Shown here one piece after another: positions 17,065-25,739 of a DNA stretch of 64,000 nucleotides. Numbering within the stretch: the stretch's first letter is position 1; every line of letters starts with the position of its first letter. The translations under genes were made by a program, and so were the position numbers. The notes beneath the pieces were generated by a model. It did no database searches and was not told where the DNA came from. It saw only the letters and a list, made by a program, of their open reading frames with translations. Source of the stretch: Virgibacillus siamensis (GTDB lineage Bacteria > Bacillota > Bacilli > Bacillales > Amphibacillaceae); NCBI RefSeq assembly GCF_900162695.1, contig NZ_FUIH01000006.1, forward strand, positions 372,001 through 436,000, read 5' to 3'.

Positions 17065-17088
17065 AGGCAGTGCATCAACTGCCTTTTT
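17065..17088 (+). terminator. Partial terminator between binding protein and permease genes
   Basis: AGGCAGT-6-ACTGCCT followed by TTTT is a small intrinsic terminator-like hairpin inside the transporter operon. Such elements commonly let the binding protein be made in excess over the membrane parts. Confidence 0.6.
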
Positions 17089-17133
17089 AATCCAATATTT
17101 TTCTATACCACTGATTGCGAGAAGGGGGAAAAT

Positions 17134-18132
17134 ATGTTTCTATCATTATTTAACGCGGTCGAATTAGGGGTTATTTATGCAATTATGGCTTTAGGCGTCT
17201 ACTTGTCCTTCCGCATTCTGGATTTCCCCGATTTGACGGTTGACGGAAGTTTTGTTACAGGGGCAGCAGTCGCTGCCATTTCCATTATGAATGGGGTCAA
17301 TCCAATCGTCGCAAGTTGTTTAGCTGCATTTGCCGGGTTTCTGGCAGGATGTATTACGGGGTTTCTGCATGCAAAGGGAAATATCAATGCATTGCTTTCA
17401 GGTATTTTGATGATGATTGCACTTTACTCTATTAATTTGCGAATCATGGGGCAGCCAACTTTATCCCTCTTAAGTGAAACAACCGTATTTAAGCAGCTTG
17501 AGTCTTTTTGGGAATCAACAGGTCTTGATCCGATATTGAACGGTTTGTTTACGTTTTTCGGGGCGAATAATGTTCCGCCGACATGGAGCATTGTTCTTGT
17601 CATGATTGTTGTAACAATGGCGATTAAATTTCTGACGGATTATTATTTAAAGACGGAAGTAGGGCTTGCGCTTCGTGCGACAGGGGACAACCAGATTATG
17701 ATCAGGAGTTTATCGGCGAATACAGATACCCTGATTATTGTCGGCATTGGAATTTCCAATGGACTCGTTGCATTTTCAGGCGGATTGATTGCTCAGCATG
17801 GCGGGTTTGCTGATGTTAATATGGGAATTGGAATGATTATAATTGGGCTTGCCTCCGTAATAATCGGGGAAGCGCTGTTTGGCACCAAAACAATAGCACG
17901 GGCAACGTTGGCCGTAATTGGCGGGGCCATCATCTACCGAATTGTAGTAGCAATGGCACTGCGGGTTGGATTTTTGGAAACAGGTGATATGAAAATGATT
18001 ACGGCCCTGCTCGTTATTGTGGCTCTTGTTGCACCAAAATTTATTCAGGCGCGAAAAGAGAAGAAACGCCGCATAGCAAAGCGAGTTAAGCTACGTCAGA
18101 ACGAAGCAGAGGAGGTGCATAAGGGTGCTTAA
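17134..18132 (+). CDS. ABC transporter permease (TrpY-like, BPD/LivHM type)
   Basis: The protein is 332 aa with about eight to nine hydrophobic segments. FRILDFPDLTVDGSFVTGAAVAA near the N-terminus and the cytoplasmic loop LRATGDNQIMIRSLSANTD are features of the permease group coupled to ABC_sub_bind proteins. The C-terminus is a basic tail (ARKEKKRRIAKRVKLRQ). The frame is open from 17062, but AGAAGGGGG precedes ATG 17134, which also places the first membrane segment normally. Its stop overlaps the ATPase start by 8 bp. Confidence 0.85.
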   Translation: MFLSLFNAVELGVIYAIMALGVYLSFRILDFPDLTVDGSFVTGAAVAAISIMNGVNPIVASCLAAFAGFLAGCITGFLHAKGNINALLSGILMMIALYSINLRIMGQPTLSLLSETTVFKQLESFWESTGLDPILNGLFTFFGANNVPPTWSIVLVMIVVTMAIKFLTDYYLKTEVGLALRATGDNQIMIRSLSANTDTLIIVGIGISNGLVAFSGGLIAQHGGFADVNMGIGMIIIGLASVIIGEALFGTKTIARATLAVIGGAIIYRIVVAMALRVGFLETGDMKMITALLVIVALVAPKFIQARKEKKRRIAKRVKLRQNEAEEVHKGA

Positions 18133-18919
18133 AATGAAGGATATTTCCATCACATTCAATGAAGGTACACCAGATGAAAAAAAGGCACTGAAAACTGTAG
18201 AACTGGAGATGAAGAAAGGTGAGTTTGTCACAGTAATCGGCAGCAATGGCGCAGGGAAATCGACCTTAATGAATGTAGTGAGCGGCAATTTGATCCCGGA
18301 TATTGGCGAAGTGAGTATTAACGGCAAGAACGTTGTCCATCTGCCGGAATATAAACGGTCCAGGTATATCGGGCGTGTGTTTCAAGATCCAATGGCCGGC
18401 ACAGCACCCTCAATGACCATCGAGGAAAATCTAGCAATGGCATATGCACGGAACAAAAAGCGAAAATTAGTGCCCGGAGTTACGAAAAAACGGAAGGAAA
18501 TGTTCAAAGAAACCCTTTTCAGTCTCAATCTGGGTCTGGAGGATCGCCTAAATGCCCGGGTCGGCTTTTTGTCCGGAGGGGAGAGGCAGGCTCTATCCCT
18601 GTTAATGGCGACGTTTACCGAGCCGAATATTTTATTGCTTGATGAGCATACAGCGGCACTCGATCCCTCACGTGCAGAACTGATTACAAATCTGACTGAT
18701 AATGTAATTAAAAAATTTGATTTGACGACGTTAATGGTAACGCACAATATGCAGCAGGCACTCGATTTGGGCGACCGGCTGATCATGATGGATAAAGGAC
18801 AGATCATTCTTGATATAGCGGGAGCGGAAAAACAAAAGCTGGTCATCGAGGATCTGTTAAAAGAGTTTCAGCGTATACGCGGAGAACAATTTGAAAGTGA
18901 CCGTGCTGTCCTTGGTTAG
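18125..18919 (+). CDS. ABC transporter ATP-binding protein (TrpZ-like)
   Basis: The protein is 264 aa. It has Walker A GSNGAGKSTLMN, signature FLSGGERQALSL, Walker B ILLLDEHTAAL and the switch His in MVTHNMQQALDLGD. Start GTG 18125 lies 9 bp after GGAGG and overlaps the permease; ATG 18134 is the alternative. It energises the importer with the two upstream genes. A strong terminator follows at 18930. Confidence 0.88.
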   Translation: MLKMKDISITFNEGTPDEKKALKTVELEMKKGEFVTVIGSNGAGKSTLMNVVSGNLIPDIGEVSINGKNVVHLPEYKRSRYIGRVFQDPMAGTAPSMTIEENLAMAYARNKKRKLVPGVTKKRKEMFKETLFSLNLGLEDRLNARVGFLSGGERQALSLLMATFTEPNILLLDEHTAALDPSRAELITNLTDNVIKKFDLTTLMVTHNMQQALDLGDRLIMMDKGQIILDIAGAEKQKLVIEDLLKEFQRIRGEQFESDRAVLG

Positions 18920-18929
18920 GTCAAGCGCG

Positions 18930-18970
18930 TATGGATGTTGTTTCAATTGAAACAGCATCCATATTTTTTT
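18930..18970 (+). terminator. Intrinsic terminator after the ABC importer operon
   Basis: A long near-perfect stem (arms ATGGATGTTGTTTC and GAAACAGCATCCAT, one G-T pair) with an AATT loop is followed by seven T. It ends the phenylalanine-dehydrogenase/E1/ABC transcript. The following 284 bp to dgkB hold no convincing gene. Confidence 0.85.
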
Positions 18971-19254
18971 GCGGAGAAGCTTCCCTCCAATGCCAATTTA
19001 ATCCACAAATTTGTTGAATCCATAGACGACCGGATACCTTCCACCGCCATCACATCATGTTCTTCTAAGAATCGTATTAGCGTTCACACGTTCTTTCCCC
19101 TTTTCAAATCGGAAAAAAAGGGCTATGATAAACGGTGGATATAAAAATTAACCTTTTTAATCGTATAAGAACAATTCTTGTTGTATAAGCGTAACCAAGG
19201 CTTGATGATAAGCCAAGTTTTCTAAAATTTGTTTTTGGAAAAATTGGGGGGAAC

Positions 19255-20199
19255 ATGATGAAGAATGCACGTATTATATATAATCCAACATCCGGCCGGG
19301 AAGTATTTAAACGAGAACTGGCAACCGTTCTGGAGCGTTTTGAAGTTGCCGGATATGAAACATCTGCACACGCAACGACAAGTGAAGGTGATGCCATTAA
19401 AGCTGCGAAAATTGCTGTAGAGCGGCAGTTTGATCTGGTTGTTGCTGTCGGCGGTGATGGTACAATAAATGAAGTCATTAACGGACTTGCGGAGCAGGAA
19501 TACCGTCCAAAACTCGGGATTATTCCCACAGGTACCACGAATGACTTTGCCAGGGCGTTATCCATTCCCCGCGATATTAAAAAAGCGATTGATATTATAT
19601 TGGATGGGCAGTCAATGTTTCTTGACATCGGGCGGGTCAATGACCAATATTTCATGAACATAGCTGGCGGCGGAAAGCTGACAGAATTGACATATGAGGT
19701 GCCAAGCAAATTAAAGACGATGCTTGGACAGTTGGCATATTATATGAAGGGCATTGAAATGCTTCCTTCTTTGAAACCAACCAGGGCAAAAATTGAATAT
19801 GATGGTAATGTGATTGATGAGGATATTATGCTTTTTCTTGTTTCCAACACCAATTCTGTTGGGGGATTTGAAAAGCTGGCACCAGATGCCAAAGCAAACG
19901 ACGGCTACTTTGATCTGATCATAATTAAGAACGCCAATTTGGCTGAATTCGTGCGCATTGCCAGCCTGGCATTACGGGGAGCCCACCTTGAGGATAAACA
20001 TATTATTTATGCCAAGGCAAAGGAAGTAAATGTGACAACCGATGAAAAAATGCAGTTGAATATAGACGGTGAATTTGGTGGCTTGCTTCCGGGAAAATTC
20101 ATGAATCTGCAGCAGCATATCGAATTCTTTGTTCCGGACAAATTTGTAGAGAAAGAAAGAGCTGCCGCTGAAATGGAAGAAGGTCCGTTATCCCAATGA
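19255..20199 (+). CDS. dgkB: Diacylglycerol kinase DgkB
   Basis: The protein is 314 aa. The DAGK catalytic motif AVGGDGTINEVINGLAE and the GIIPTGTTNDFARAL loop identify the soluble lipid kinase family; IAGGGKLTELTYEVPSKLKTM and the C-terminal NIDGEFGGLLPGKF match DgkB of Bacillus, which recycles diacylglycerol left by lipoteichoic acid synthesis. The order dgkB followed by the RlmCD methyltransferase is the same as yerQ-yefA in B. subtilis. ATG codons at 19255 and 19258 follow a GGGGGGA ribosome site. Confidence 0.93.
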   Translation: MMKNARIIYNPTSGREVFKRELATVLERFEVAGYETSAHATTSEGDAIKAAKIAVERQFDLVVAVGGDGTINEVINGLAEQEYRPKLGIIPTGTTNDFARALSIPRDIKKAIDIILDGQSMFLDIGRVNDQYFMNIAGGGKLTELTYEVPSKLKTMLGQLAYYMKGIEMLPSLKPTRAKIEYDGNVIDEDIMLFLVSNTNSVGGFEKLAPDAKANDGYFDLIIIKNANLAEFVRIASLALRGAHLEDKHIIYAKAKEVNVTTDEKMQLNIDGEFGGLLPGKFMNLQQHIEFFVPDKFVEKERAAAEMEEGPLSQ

Positions 20200-20225
20200 T
20201 GTTCGGGATACGGGCCTTCTTTTTA
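20179..20225 (+). terminator. Terminator overlapping the end of dgkB
   Basis: A 15-bp stem (GAAGGTCCGTTATCC pairing with GGATACGGGCCTTC and neighbours) followed by TTTTT. The left arm lies within the last dgkB codons. Confidence 0.85.
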
Positions 20226-20227
20226 TG

Positions 20228-20383
20228 TCAAAAACTGGTATCCTTTTTATCCAGATGATCAAGTTTGCTGGAGATTGATTGGAGTATCGTATCCCGCTCT
20301 TTTTGTGTCTTGATGAATGTAACAGCAAACCAAATAACGAGTGCAATTATAATTGGAATATGCGAAAGGGACGACGCTTTTGC
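20228..20383 (-). pseudogene. Possible remnant of a small membrane-protein gene
   Basis: On the minus strand an open stretch of about 51 codons encodes IPIIIALVIWFAVTFIKT (a clear transmembrane segment) followed by a charged amphipathic tail ending HLDKKDTSF and a TGA at 20228-20230. No ATG, GTG or TTG occurs between the preceding in-frame TGA (20384-20386) and the hydrophobic segment. A TTG in the next frame would join it if one base were changed, so this may be a frameshifted gene. It is too short for confidence and could be chance. Confidence 0.25.
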
Positions 20384-20447
20384 TCAAATTCAAGCTGTAA
20401 TTATGATAAGATGTAAATCAAACGTTTGAACGAAAAGGAAGGTACCC

Positions 20448-21815
20448 ATGCCAAAACATACAGCTCCTGTTAAAAAAAATGAAATAATCTCACTCCATTT
20501 CGAGGATCTCACCCATGAAGGAAGCGGTGTCGGAAAAATAGACGGTTATCCGTTATTTGTACCGCAGGCATTACCCGGTGAGGAAGGCAGGGTGAAGGTT
20601 GTTAAAGCAAATAAAAACTTTGGATTCGGAAAACTTTTGGAACTGACAAAAGAGAGCCCGGAACGTATTGAGCCGGTTTGTGATGACAAGTGCAACGGCT
20701 GCGGGCTTCAGCATATGAGTTACAATCTTCAGCTGGAGATGAAACAGAATCAGGTAAAAAATGCGATGAAAAAGATTGCACATCTGGACCATGTCCCGGT
20801 TCATCCGATTATTGGCATGGACAAGCCAATGCATTACCGCAACAAAGTGCAAATTCCAGTCGGTGAGAAAAACGGAAAACTTATTACCGGCTTTTATCAG
20901 AAACGCAGCCATCATATCATCGAGAACACGGAAACCTGTGTCACCCATAATGAAGTGATCAATGAAGTTGTAAAAGCGGTACGGGATATTTCTAATAGGT
21001 ACGGGATTAAGCCGTATAACGAAAAAGATCATCGCGGAGTCCTGAGACATATAATGGTCCGCACCGGTGGGAAAACAAAGGATGTCATGGTTGTACTTGT
21101 GACACGCACGAATAAGCTGCCGCACAAGGAAGAACTCATCAATGAACTGACTGCCCAATTTCCTCACTTGAAATCGATTGTCCATAATGTGAACAGCAAG
21201 CAAACGAACGTTATTTTGGGTGATAAAACAGAGGTAGTATGGGGTGACGCATACATTCACGACAAAATAGGAGATATTACGTTTGCTATTTCTGCAAAAT
21301 CTTTTTATCAGGTCAACCCATCCCAGACGAAGAAACTGTATAACAAAGCACTGGAATATGCGGCCATCGATCATAACGATCTTGTAATTGATGCCTATTG
21401 CGGGATTGGAACGATTTCCTTATTTTTAGCACAAAAAGCGAAGAAAGTATATGGGGTGGAAGTTGTTCCGGAAGCAATCAGCGACGCCAAAAAGAATGCA
21501 AAAATGAATGGAATTACGAATGCGGAGTTTTTTGTTGGGGAAGCAGAAAAGGTCATGCCATGGTGGAAGGCACAAGGCTTGAATCCTGATGTTATCGTTG
21601 TCGATCCACCGCGTAAAGGCTGTGATGAGGAACTGCTTCAGGCTATGATTGAGATGCAGCCGAAGCGGATCGTTTATGTTTCCTGCAATCCTTCCACATT
21701 GGCACGGGACCTGCGTATTCTGGAGGATGGCGGTTTTCAGACACAGGAAGTGCAGCCCGTTGATATGTTCCCGCTGACACCACACATTGAAAGTGTCTGC
21801 TGGTTGGAGAGATGA
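20448..21815 (+). CDS. rlmCD: 23S rRNA (uracil-C5)-methyltransferase RlmCD/RumA family
   Basis: The protein is 455 aa. An N-terminal TRAM RNA-binding domain (IISLHFEDLTHEGSGVGKID) is followed by the cysteine set CDDKCNGCGLQHM for a 4Fe-4S cluster, the SAM motif VIDAYCGIGTISLFLA, the VVDPPRKGCDEELL motif and the catalytic Cys in YVSCNPSTLARDL. In B. subtilis the single enzyme RlmCD (YefA) modifies two 23S uridines. ATG 20448 follows AAGGAAGG. A perfect palindrome TCAAACGTTTGA lies just upstream, function unknown. Confidence 0.93.
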   Translation: MPKHTAPVKKNEIISLHFEDLTHEGSGVGKIDGYPLFVPQALPGEEGRVKVVKANKNFGFGKLLELTKESPERIEPVCDDKCNGCGLQHMSYNLQLEMKQNQVKNAMKKIAHLDHVPVHPIIGMDKPMHYRNKVQIPVGEKNGKLITGFYQKRSHHIIENTETCVTHNEVINEVVKAVRDISNRYGIKPYNEKDHRGVLRHIMVRTGGKTKDVMVVLVTRTNKLPHKEELINELTAQFPHLKSIVHNVNSKQTNVILGDKTEVVWGDAYIHDKIGDITFAISAKSFYQVNPSQTKKLYNKALEYAAIDHNDLVIDAYCGIGTISLFLAQKAKKVYGVEVVPEAISDAKKNAKMNGITNAEFFVGEAEKVMPWWKAQGLNPDVIVVDPPRKGCDEELLQAMIEMQPKRIVYVSCNPSTLARDLRILEDGGFQTQEVQPVDMFPLTPHIESVCWLER

Positions 21816-21937
21816 CTATATTTCCAAAACAAACTTCTCCAATCAATTTGATAAAACGTGCTAAAACATGATATAAGTGTAAAGGAAACAAGACAACATT
21901 GGATTTTTTGTCCCAGATGAGAGGAATTGAATTTGAA

Positions 21938-22912
21938 ATGATAGATAATTTTTGGCGTGATTTACCTCGCCCGTTTTTTGTACTTGCACCAATGGAAGAT
22001 GTGACACATGTTGTTTTTCGCCATGTGGTGAGTGAAGCAGCCAGACCTGATGTGTTTTTTACAGAGTTTACAAACACAGAAAGTTATTGTCATCCAGAGG
22101 GGATTTATAGTGTGCGCGGGCGTTTAACTTTTACAGAAGATGAACAGCCAATGGTGGCCCATATATGGGGGGACAAGCCTGATTACTTTCGGGAAATGAG
22201 TATTGGAATGGCGAAACAAGGCTTTCAGGGTGTGGATATCAATATGGGATGCCCTGCCCCCAATGTGGCACCTAAGGGGAAGGGGTGCGGGCTTATCCGC
22301 CGACCGGAAGTTGCAGCAGATATTATACAAGCAGCAAAAGCCGGTGGATTGCCTGTGAGTGTGAAGACAAGGCTAGGTTACACGGATGTCGATGAATGGC
22401 GCGACTGGCTGACACATTTATTGGAACAAGACATCGTTAATCTTTCAATTCATCTGCGTACGAAAAAGGAAATGAGTAAAGTAGATGCCCATTGGGAATT
22501 GATTCCAGAGATTAAGAAACTTCGTGATCATGTGGCCCCGGATACCCTTTTAACAATCAATGGGGATATTCCCGACCGTCAAACCGGATTGGAACTTGCC
22601 GACAAATACGGTATTGATGGGGTTATGATTGGACGCGGAGTTTTTAAGAACCCATTTGCCTTTGAAAAGGAGCCGAAAGAACATACCAGTAAGGAATTGC
22701 TTGATCTTTTAAGGTTGCAGCTTGAACTCCACGATAAATATTCAAAGGAATTTGAGCCGCGACCATTCAAACCGCTTCGCCGCTTTTTTAAGATATATGT
22801 CCGCGGGTTCCGAGGGGCGAGTGAATTAAGAAATCAATTGATGGATGCAGAATCAACAGATGAAGTGCGTGCATTGCTCGATAATTTTGACAGTATAAAT
22901 GAAAGCAGCTGA
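21938..22912 (+). CDS. tRNA-dihydrouridine synthase (Dus family)
   Basis: The protein is about 324 aa, an FMN TIM barrel with the Dus signatures PFFVLAPMEDVTHVVFRHVV, VDINMGCPAPNVAPKGKGCGLI, VSVKTRLGYTD and GVMIGRGVFKNPF. It reduces specific uridines in the tRNA D-loop. Start choice is uncertain: the frame extends to TTG 21899 and ATG 21917; ATG 21938 is preferred because family members begin near the conserved PRPFF segment, and AGAGGA lies 12 bp upstream. The terminator at 22904 overlaps its end. Confidence 0.88.
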   Translation: MIDNFWRDLPRPFFVLAPMEDVTHVVFRHVVSEAARPDVFFTEFTNTESYCHPEGIYSVRGRLTFTEDEQPMVAHIWGDKPDYFREMSIGMAKQGFQGVDINMGCPAPNVAPKGKGCGLIRRPEVAADIIQAAKAGGLPVSVKTRLGYTDVDEWRDWLTHLLEQDIVNLSIHLRTKKEMSKVDAHWELIPEIKKLRDHVAPDTLLTINGDIPDRQTGLELADKYGIDGVMIGRGVFKNPFAFEKEPKEHTSKELLDLLRLQLELHDKYSKEFEPRPFKPLRRFFKIYVRGFRGASELRNQLMDAESTDEVRALLDNFDSINESS

Positions 22913-22936
22913 TATCCAAAAATCAGCTGCTTTTTA
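22904..22936 (+). terminator. Terminator after dus
   Basis: AGCAGCTGAT/ATCAGCTGCT with a short A-rich loop and a T-run (22931-22935). The stop codon of dus is inside the left arm. It stands 9 bp before the end of the convergent PII gene. Confidence 0.85.
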
Positions 22937-22944
22937 ATATATAT

Positions 22945-23613
22945 TTATTTATACAAACCATACGTTTCATTTATATCCTGGACAAAAATAATTCCATTTC
23001 CCGGCTCATCAATCTCGAGTTTCTGACGGATGGAAGAAACGATTGCATCTGTGCTGTCTCTCTCCGAAATAATCAGCACAATCTCTTTTTCCGGTTCTAT
23101 TTCCATTGAAAACACTTTGCTTGTTTCATGGATTCCTGATCCGCGGGCATTTATGATTGTACCGCCCTTTGAACCAGCATCAGCAGCTGCATCAATTGCA
23201 TCTTCCGCATTTCCCTTTTCAACAATCACTGTAATGGCATGATACATCTTGTCATCCGCACCTCCGTTTTCAACCATACGGTCATTTTTAAAACTTCTTG
23301 CGCCAAAAATTTGATTTATTGAGGTAGTAAAGGCAATGCCGTGATTTGGCTTGGTGAATTTAAATTTTTCATTCAGTTTTTCAAGCGCCTGGCTGGCTGT
23401 TCCTTTACTGGAACCCATTAAGATAACTTCTTTCTTAACATTGGTTAAAGCCAGCATTTCAAGGATCTTATTTTTGACAGTTCCTTTGCCGACAAGCACG
23501 GTGCCTCCTGAGATGCCGTGTTTCTTGGCAGTTTGCATAATTTTGCTTCCCAATCCCGTGTTTACGATAATACAAACTAATTCAAGATCCGTCATTTCAG
23601 TTTTATTCGACAC
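22945..23613 (-). CDS. Tandem P-II-like signalling protein
   Basis: The protein is 222 aa and contains two consecutive PII-like domains. The first (LVCIIVNTGLGSKIMQTAKKHGISGGTVLVGKG) and the second (AITVIVEKGNAEDAIDAAADAGSKGGTIINARG) share strand-helix-turn order with the glycine-rich GGT(V/I) turn. Single-domain PII is about 110 aa, so this is a fused duplicate. PII proteins bind nucleotides or metabolites and gate partner enzymes or transporters. Its start overlaps the end of the DUF1538 membrane-protein gene by 11 bp, pointing to a direct partnership. No canonical T-loop uridylylation site was recognised. Confidence 0.8.
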   Translation of the reverse strand: MSNKTEMTDLELVCIIVNTGLGSKIMQTAKKHGISGGTVLVGKGTVKNKILEMLALTNVKKEVILMGSSKGTASQALEKLNEKFKFTKPNHGIAFTTSINQIFGARSFKNDRMVENGGADDKMYHAITVIVEKGNAEDAIDAAADAGSKGGTIINARGSGIHETSKVFSMEIEPEKEIVLIISERDSTDAIVSSIRQKLEIDEPGNGIIFVQDINETYGLYK

Positions 23614-25108
23614 TTCGCTTCACTCCTCCTTTTTTGGTTTTCATTTTAAAAACAAGTCCTAACAGCTGTAACGCAATTAATGGCGTCATTGCGACCAGTG
23701 CAATCATGCCAAAACCATCAACAAGTACATTTGCTCCTTCCGTTGCCTCAGCTGCCCCTTGGACAAATGCCAGAATAAAGGTAGCTGTCATCGGGCCGGA
23801 TGCAACGCCACCCGAATCAAAAGCAATCCCGACAAACAGTTTTGGAGCAACATAGGATAATGCAATCGCAATCAGATAACCGGGCAGCAGGTAATGCCAT
23901 AGTTGAAGATCTGGTATCAATACTCTCAGTATCGATAAAAGAACTGCCAGACCAACGCCGATTGACAAGGTACCCAATACAACAGAACGTTTTACATAGC
24001 CGCTTGTGACATCTTCAATCTGACTGGTCAGGACATGCACAGCCGGTTCAGCAAGGATGGTAACGACTCCTAAAGCAAAGGCTATAACAATGATATATGC
24101 TTTATTGTCCATTGATGCAATATTGTATCCTACCATACTTCCAACGTCCATAAATCCGGCATTTACGCCAACCAGAAAAAGAACGAGGCCGATAAATGTA
24201 AACAGCATTCCCATTAAAATTTTTCGTATCGCCTTCTTAGACATTTTAAAGGAAAATTTCTGAAATACAAGGAAAATAATTAAAATCGGCAGCAAAGCAA
24301 CAATGATTTCAAAAGTGATGACCGGAAACTCATGCAGGAATGGACCGATAATAGAATTGGAGTCCGCAGCCGCCTTTTCCAAACTGCCGGACATTTTATC
24401 CGTTTGCATGATGATATTCATAATCATGACAGTTATGATGGCTCCGGTTGAAGCAATGGCAACCAACCCGAAACTGTCTTTTTCAGAAGCTTTGCTGTCC
24501 TTTTTCAGAGAGGAAATACCTAAAGCAAGCGCCAGAATGAACGGTACGGTTAAGGCACCAGTGGTAGCCCCCGATGCATCAAAGGAGATTGCCAAAAACT
24601 CGGGAGATGTAAATATCGCAAGTACAAAAATAATAAGATATAGAAAGGTTAACAACTTATATAATGGAATGTTATAAACAATCCGGACCAGACCAGTCGC
24701 AATCAGTAAGCCAATTCCAACGGATACGACAACGACAAGGCTTATTTTGCTGATGAGTCCTGAAGTTACCATCTCAACTTGTCCGGCAAGAATATGCAGG
24801 TCAGGTTCCGCAATCGAGATGAAGAATCCGAGCAGTATTCCCGCTATTATAACAATCCAGATTTTATTGGATTTCGCGATGGCCGAACCAATTGTCTGAC
24901 CAATAGGCGTAACCCCGATATCGACACCAAATAAAAAGATGGATAGGCCGATAATGATTAAAACTGCGCCGATAATAAAACGAATAAGCAATGTGGGTTC
25001 AAGAGGGGCTAACGTGAAACTTAAGATTAGAACCATAATGGTGATTGGAAGAACTGCATATAATACTTCTTTTAACTTGGAAACCAATACATTCACAATG
25101 AATTTCAT
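23603..25108 (-). CDS. Duplicated DUF1538 integral membrane protein
   Basis: The protein is 501 aa with about twelve to fourteen hydrophobic segments in two homologous halves. Matching landmarks are GVDIGVTPIGQTIGSAIAK versus GVNAGFMDVGSMVGYNIAS, IAEPDLHILAGQVEMVTSG versus LAEPAVHVLTSQIEDVTSG, and SFDASGATTGALTVPFILA versus AFDSGGVASGPMTATFILA. Two-fold internal repeats of this kind are usual in transporters and channels. The family has no established substrate that I know. Coupling to a tandem-PII protein suggests ligand-regulated transport. It lies 48 bp after a recombinase gene on the same strand. Confidence 0.8.
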   Translation of the reverse strand: MKFIVNVLVSKLKEVLYAVLPITIMVLILSFTLAPLEPTLLIRFIIGAVLIIIGLSIFLFGVDIGVTPIGQTIGSAIAKSNKIWIVIIAGILLGFFISIAEPDLHILAGQVEMVTSGLISKISLVVVVSVGIGLLIATGLVRIVYNIPLYKLLTFLYLIIFVLAIFTSPEFLAISFDASGATTGALTVPFILALALGISSLKKDSKASEKDSFGLVAIASTGAIITVMIMNIIMQTDKMSGSLEKAAADSNSIIGPFLHEFPVITFEIIVALLPILIIFLVFQKFSFKMSKKAIRKILMGMLFTFIGLVLFLVGVNAGFMDVGSMVGYNIASMDNKAYIIVIAFALGVVTILAEPAVHVLTSQIEDVTSGYVKRSVVLGTLSIGVGLAVLLSILRVLIPDLQLWHYLLPGYLIAIALSYVAPKLFVGIAFDSGGVASGPMTATFILAFVQGAAEATEGANVLVDGFGMIALVAMTPLIALQLLGLVFKMKTKKGGVKRSVE

Positions 25109-25156
25109 CCTTTCTTGTACTTGTTAATGAAGGGCGGAATAAGGATGTTTGTCCGG

Positions 25157-25720
25157 TCACAAATTAACATCCACCTTTACGATGTTTTTTTCATGTTTAT
25201 CGATTCCGATATAATGTAACGTTTCAGAGGACGAATGGTGATTTAAAATTCTGGCGATAATCGATATCGCGATTCCTTTCCGGTATGCGTGATACGCGAA
25301 TGTTTTTCGCAATGTATGTGTTCCGATTTTGCCTGTCATACCTGCGTCCTTTGCCGCTTGATTTACAATCCGATATGCCTGCTGCCGGGTAATGGGGTTG
25401 TTGTTTTTCTTTGATTTAAACAGGTAATCATTTTGATCGGCATTGTTTTTGGAAAGATAGGTTGTTAGTTCCCTGGATACACTGCGGTTGAGATAGAATG
25501 CTTTTTCCTGACAGGTATGGAAATCCGGGATAGTTAAAAACTGTTTTGGTTCACCATGAACCCATACATCTTTTACTTTTAAGGAAAGCAAATCACGTAT
25601 GGTTATTCCAGTGTTGATTCCAAGAACAAAAAACAGTACGTCACGCTGTGAATGCTGCCGCAATAATTCCTTGATTGCTTTAATATCTTCAGGTTTTTTA
25701 ATCGGTTCGACAAACTCCAT
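25157..25720 (-). CDS. Short tyrosine recombinase (phage-integrase family)
   Basis: The protein is 187 aa, essentially only the catalytic domain. The expected residues can be placed: Arg in NTGITIRDLLSLKVKDV, the HTLRKTFAYHAY box (His and second Arg), a His in ILNHHSSSETLHY and the Tyr of LHYIGI. The N-terminal core-binding (SAM-like) domain of full integrases is missing. Such minimal recombinases occur as stand-alone chromosomal genes in Bacillaceae. The gene follows an unusual inverted repeat at 25740-25780 and has GGAGGAAAG before its ATG. No att-like duplication or cargo was found, so mobility is unproven. Confidence 0.85.
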   Translation of the reverse strand: MEFVEPIKKPEDIKAIKELLRQHSQRDVLFFVLGINTGITIRDLLSLKVKDVWVHGEPKQFLTIPDFHTCQEKAFYLNRSVSRELTTYLSKNNADQNDYLFKSKKNNNPITRQQAYRIVNQAAKDAGMTGKIGTHTLRKTFAYHAYRKGIAISIIARILNHHSSSETLHYIGIDKHEKNIVKVDVNL

Positions 25721-25739
25721 TGGCTTTCCTCCAGCATAT

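Noticed and set aside
18971..19254. Minus-strand protein-like stretch (reads RFLEEHDVMAVEGIRSSMDS) near 19000-19080
   Set aside because: Short, runs into the terminator, no start or ribosome site; at most a relic and not callable.
25157..25720. Integrated phage or genomic island at the recombinase
   Set aside because: No tRNA, attachment-site duplication, phage structural genes or shift in coding style was seen around it.
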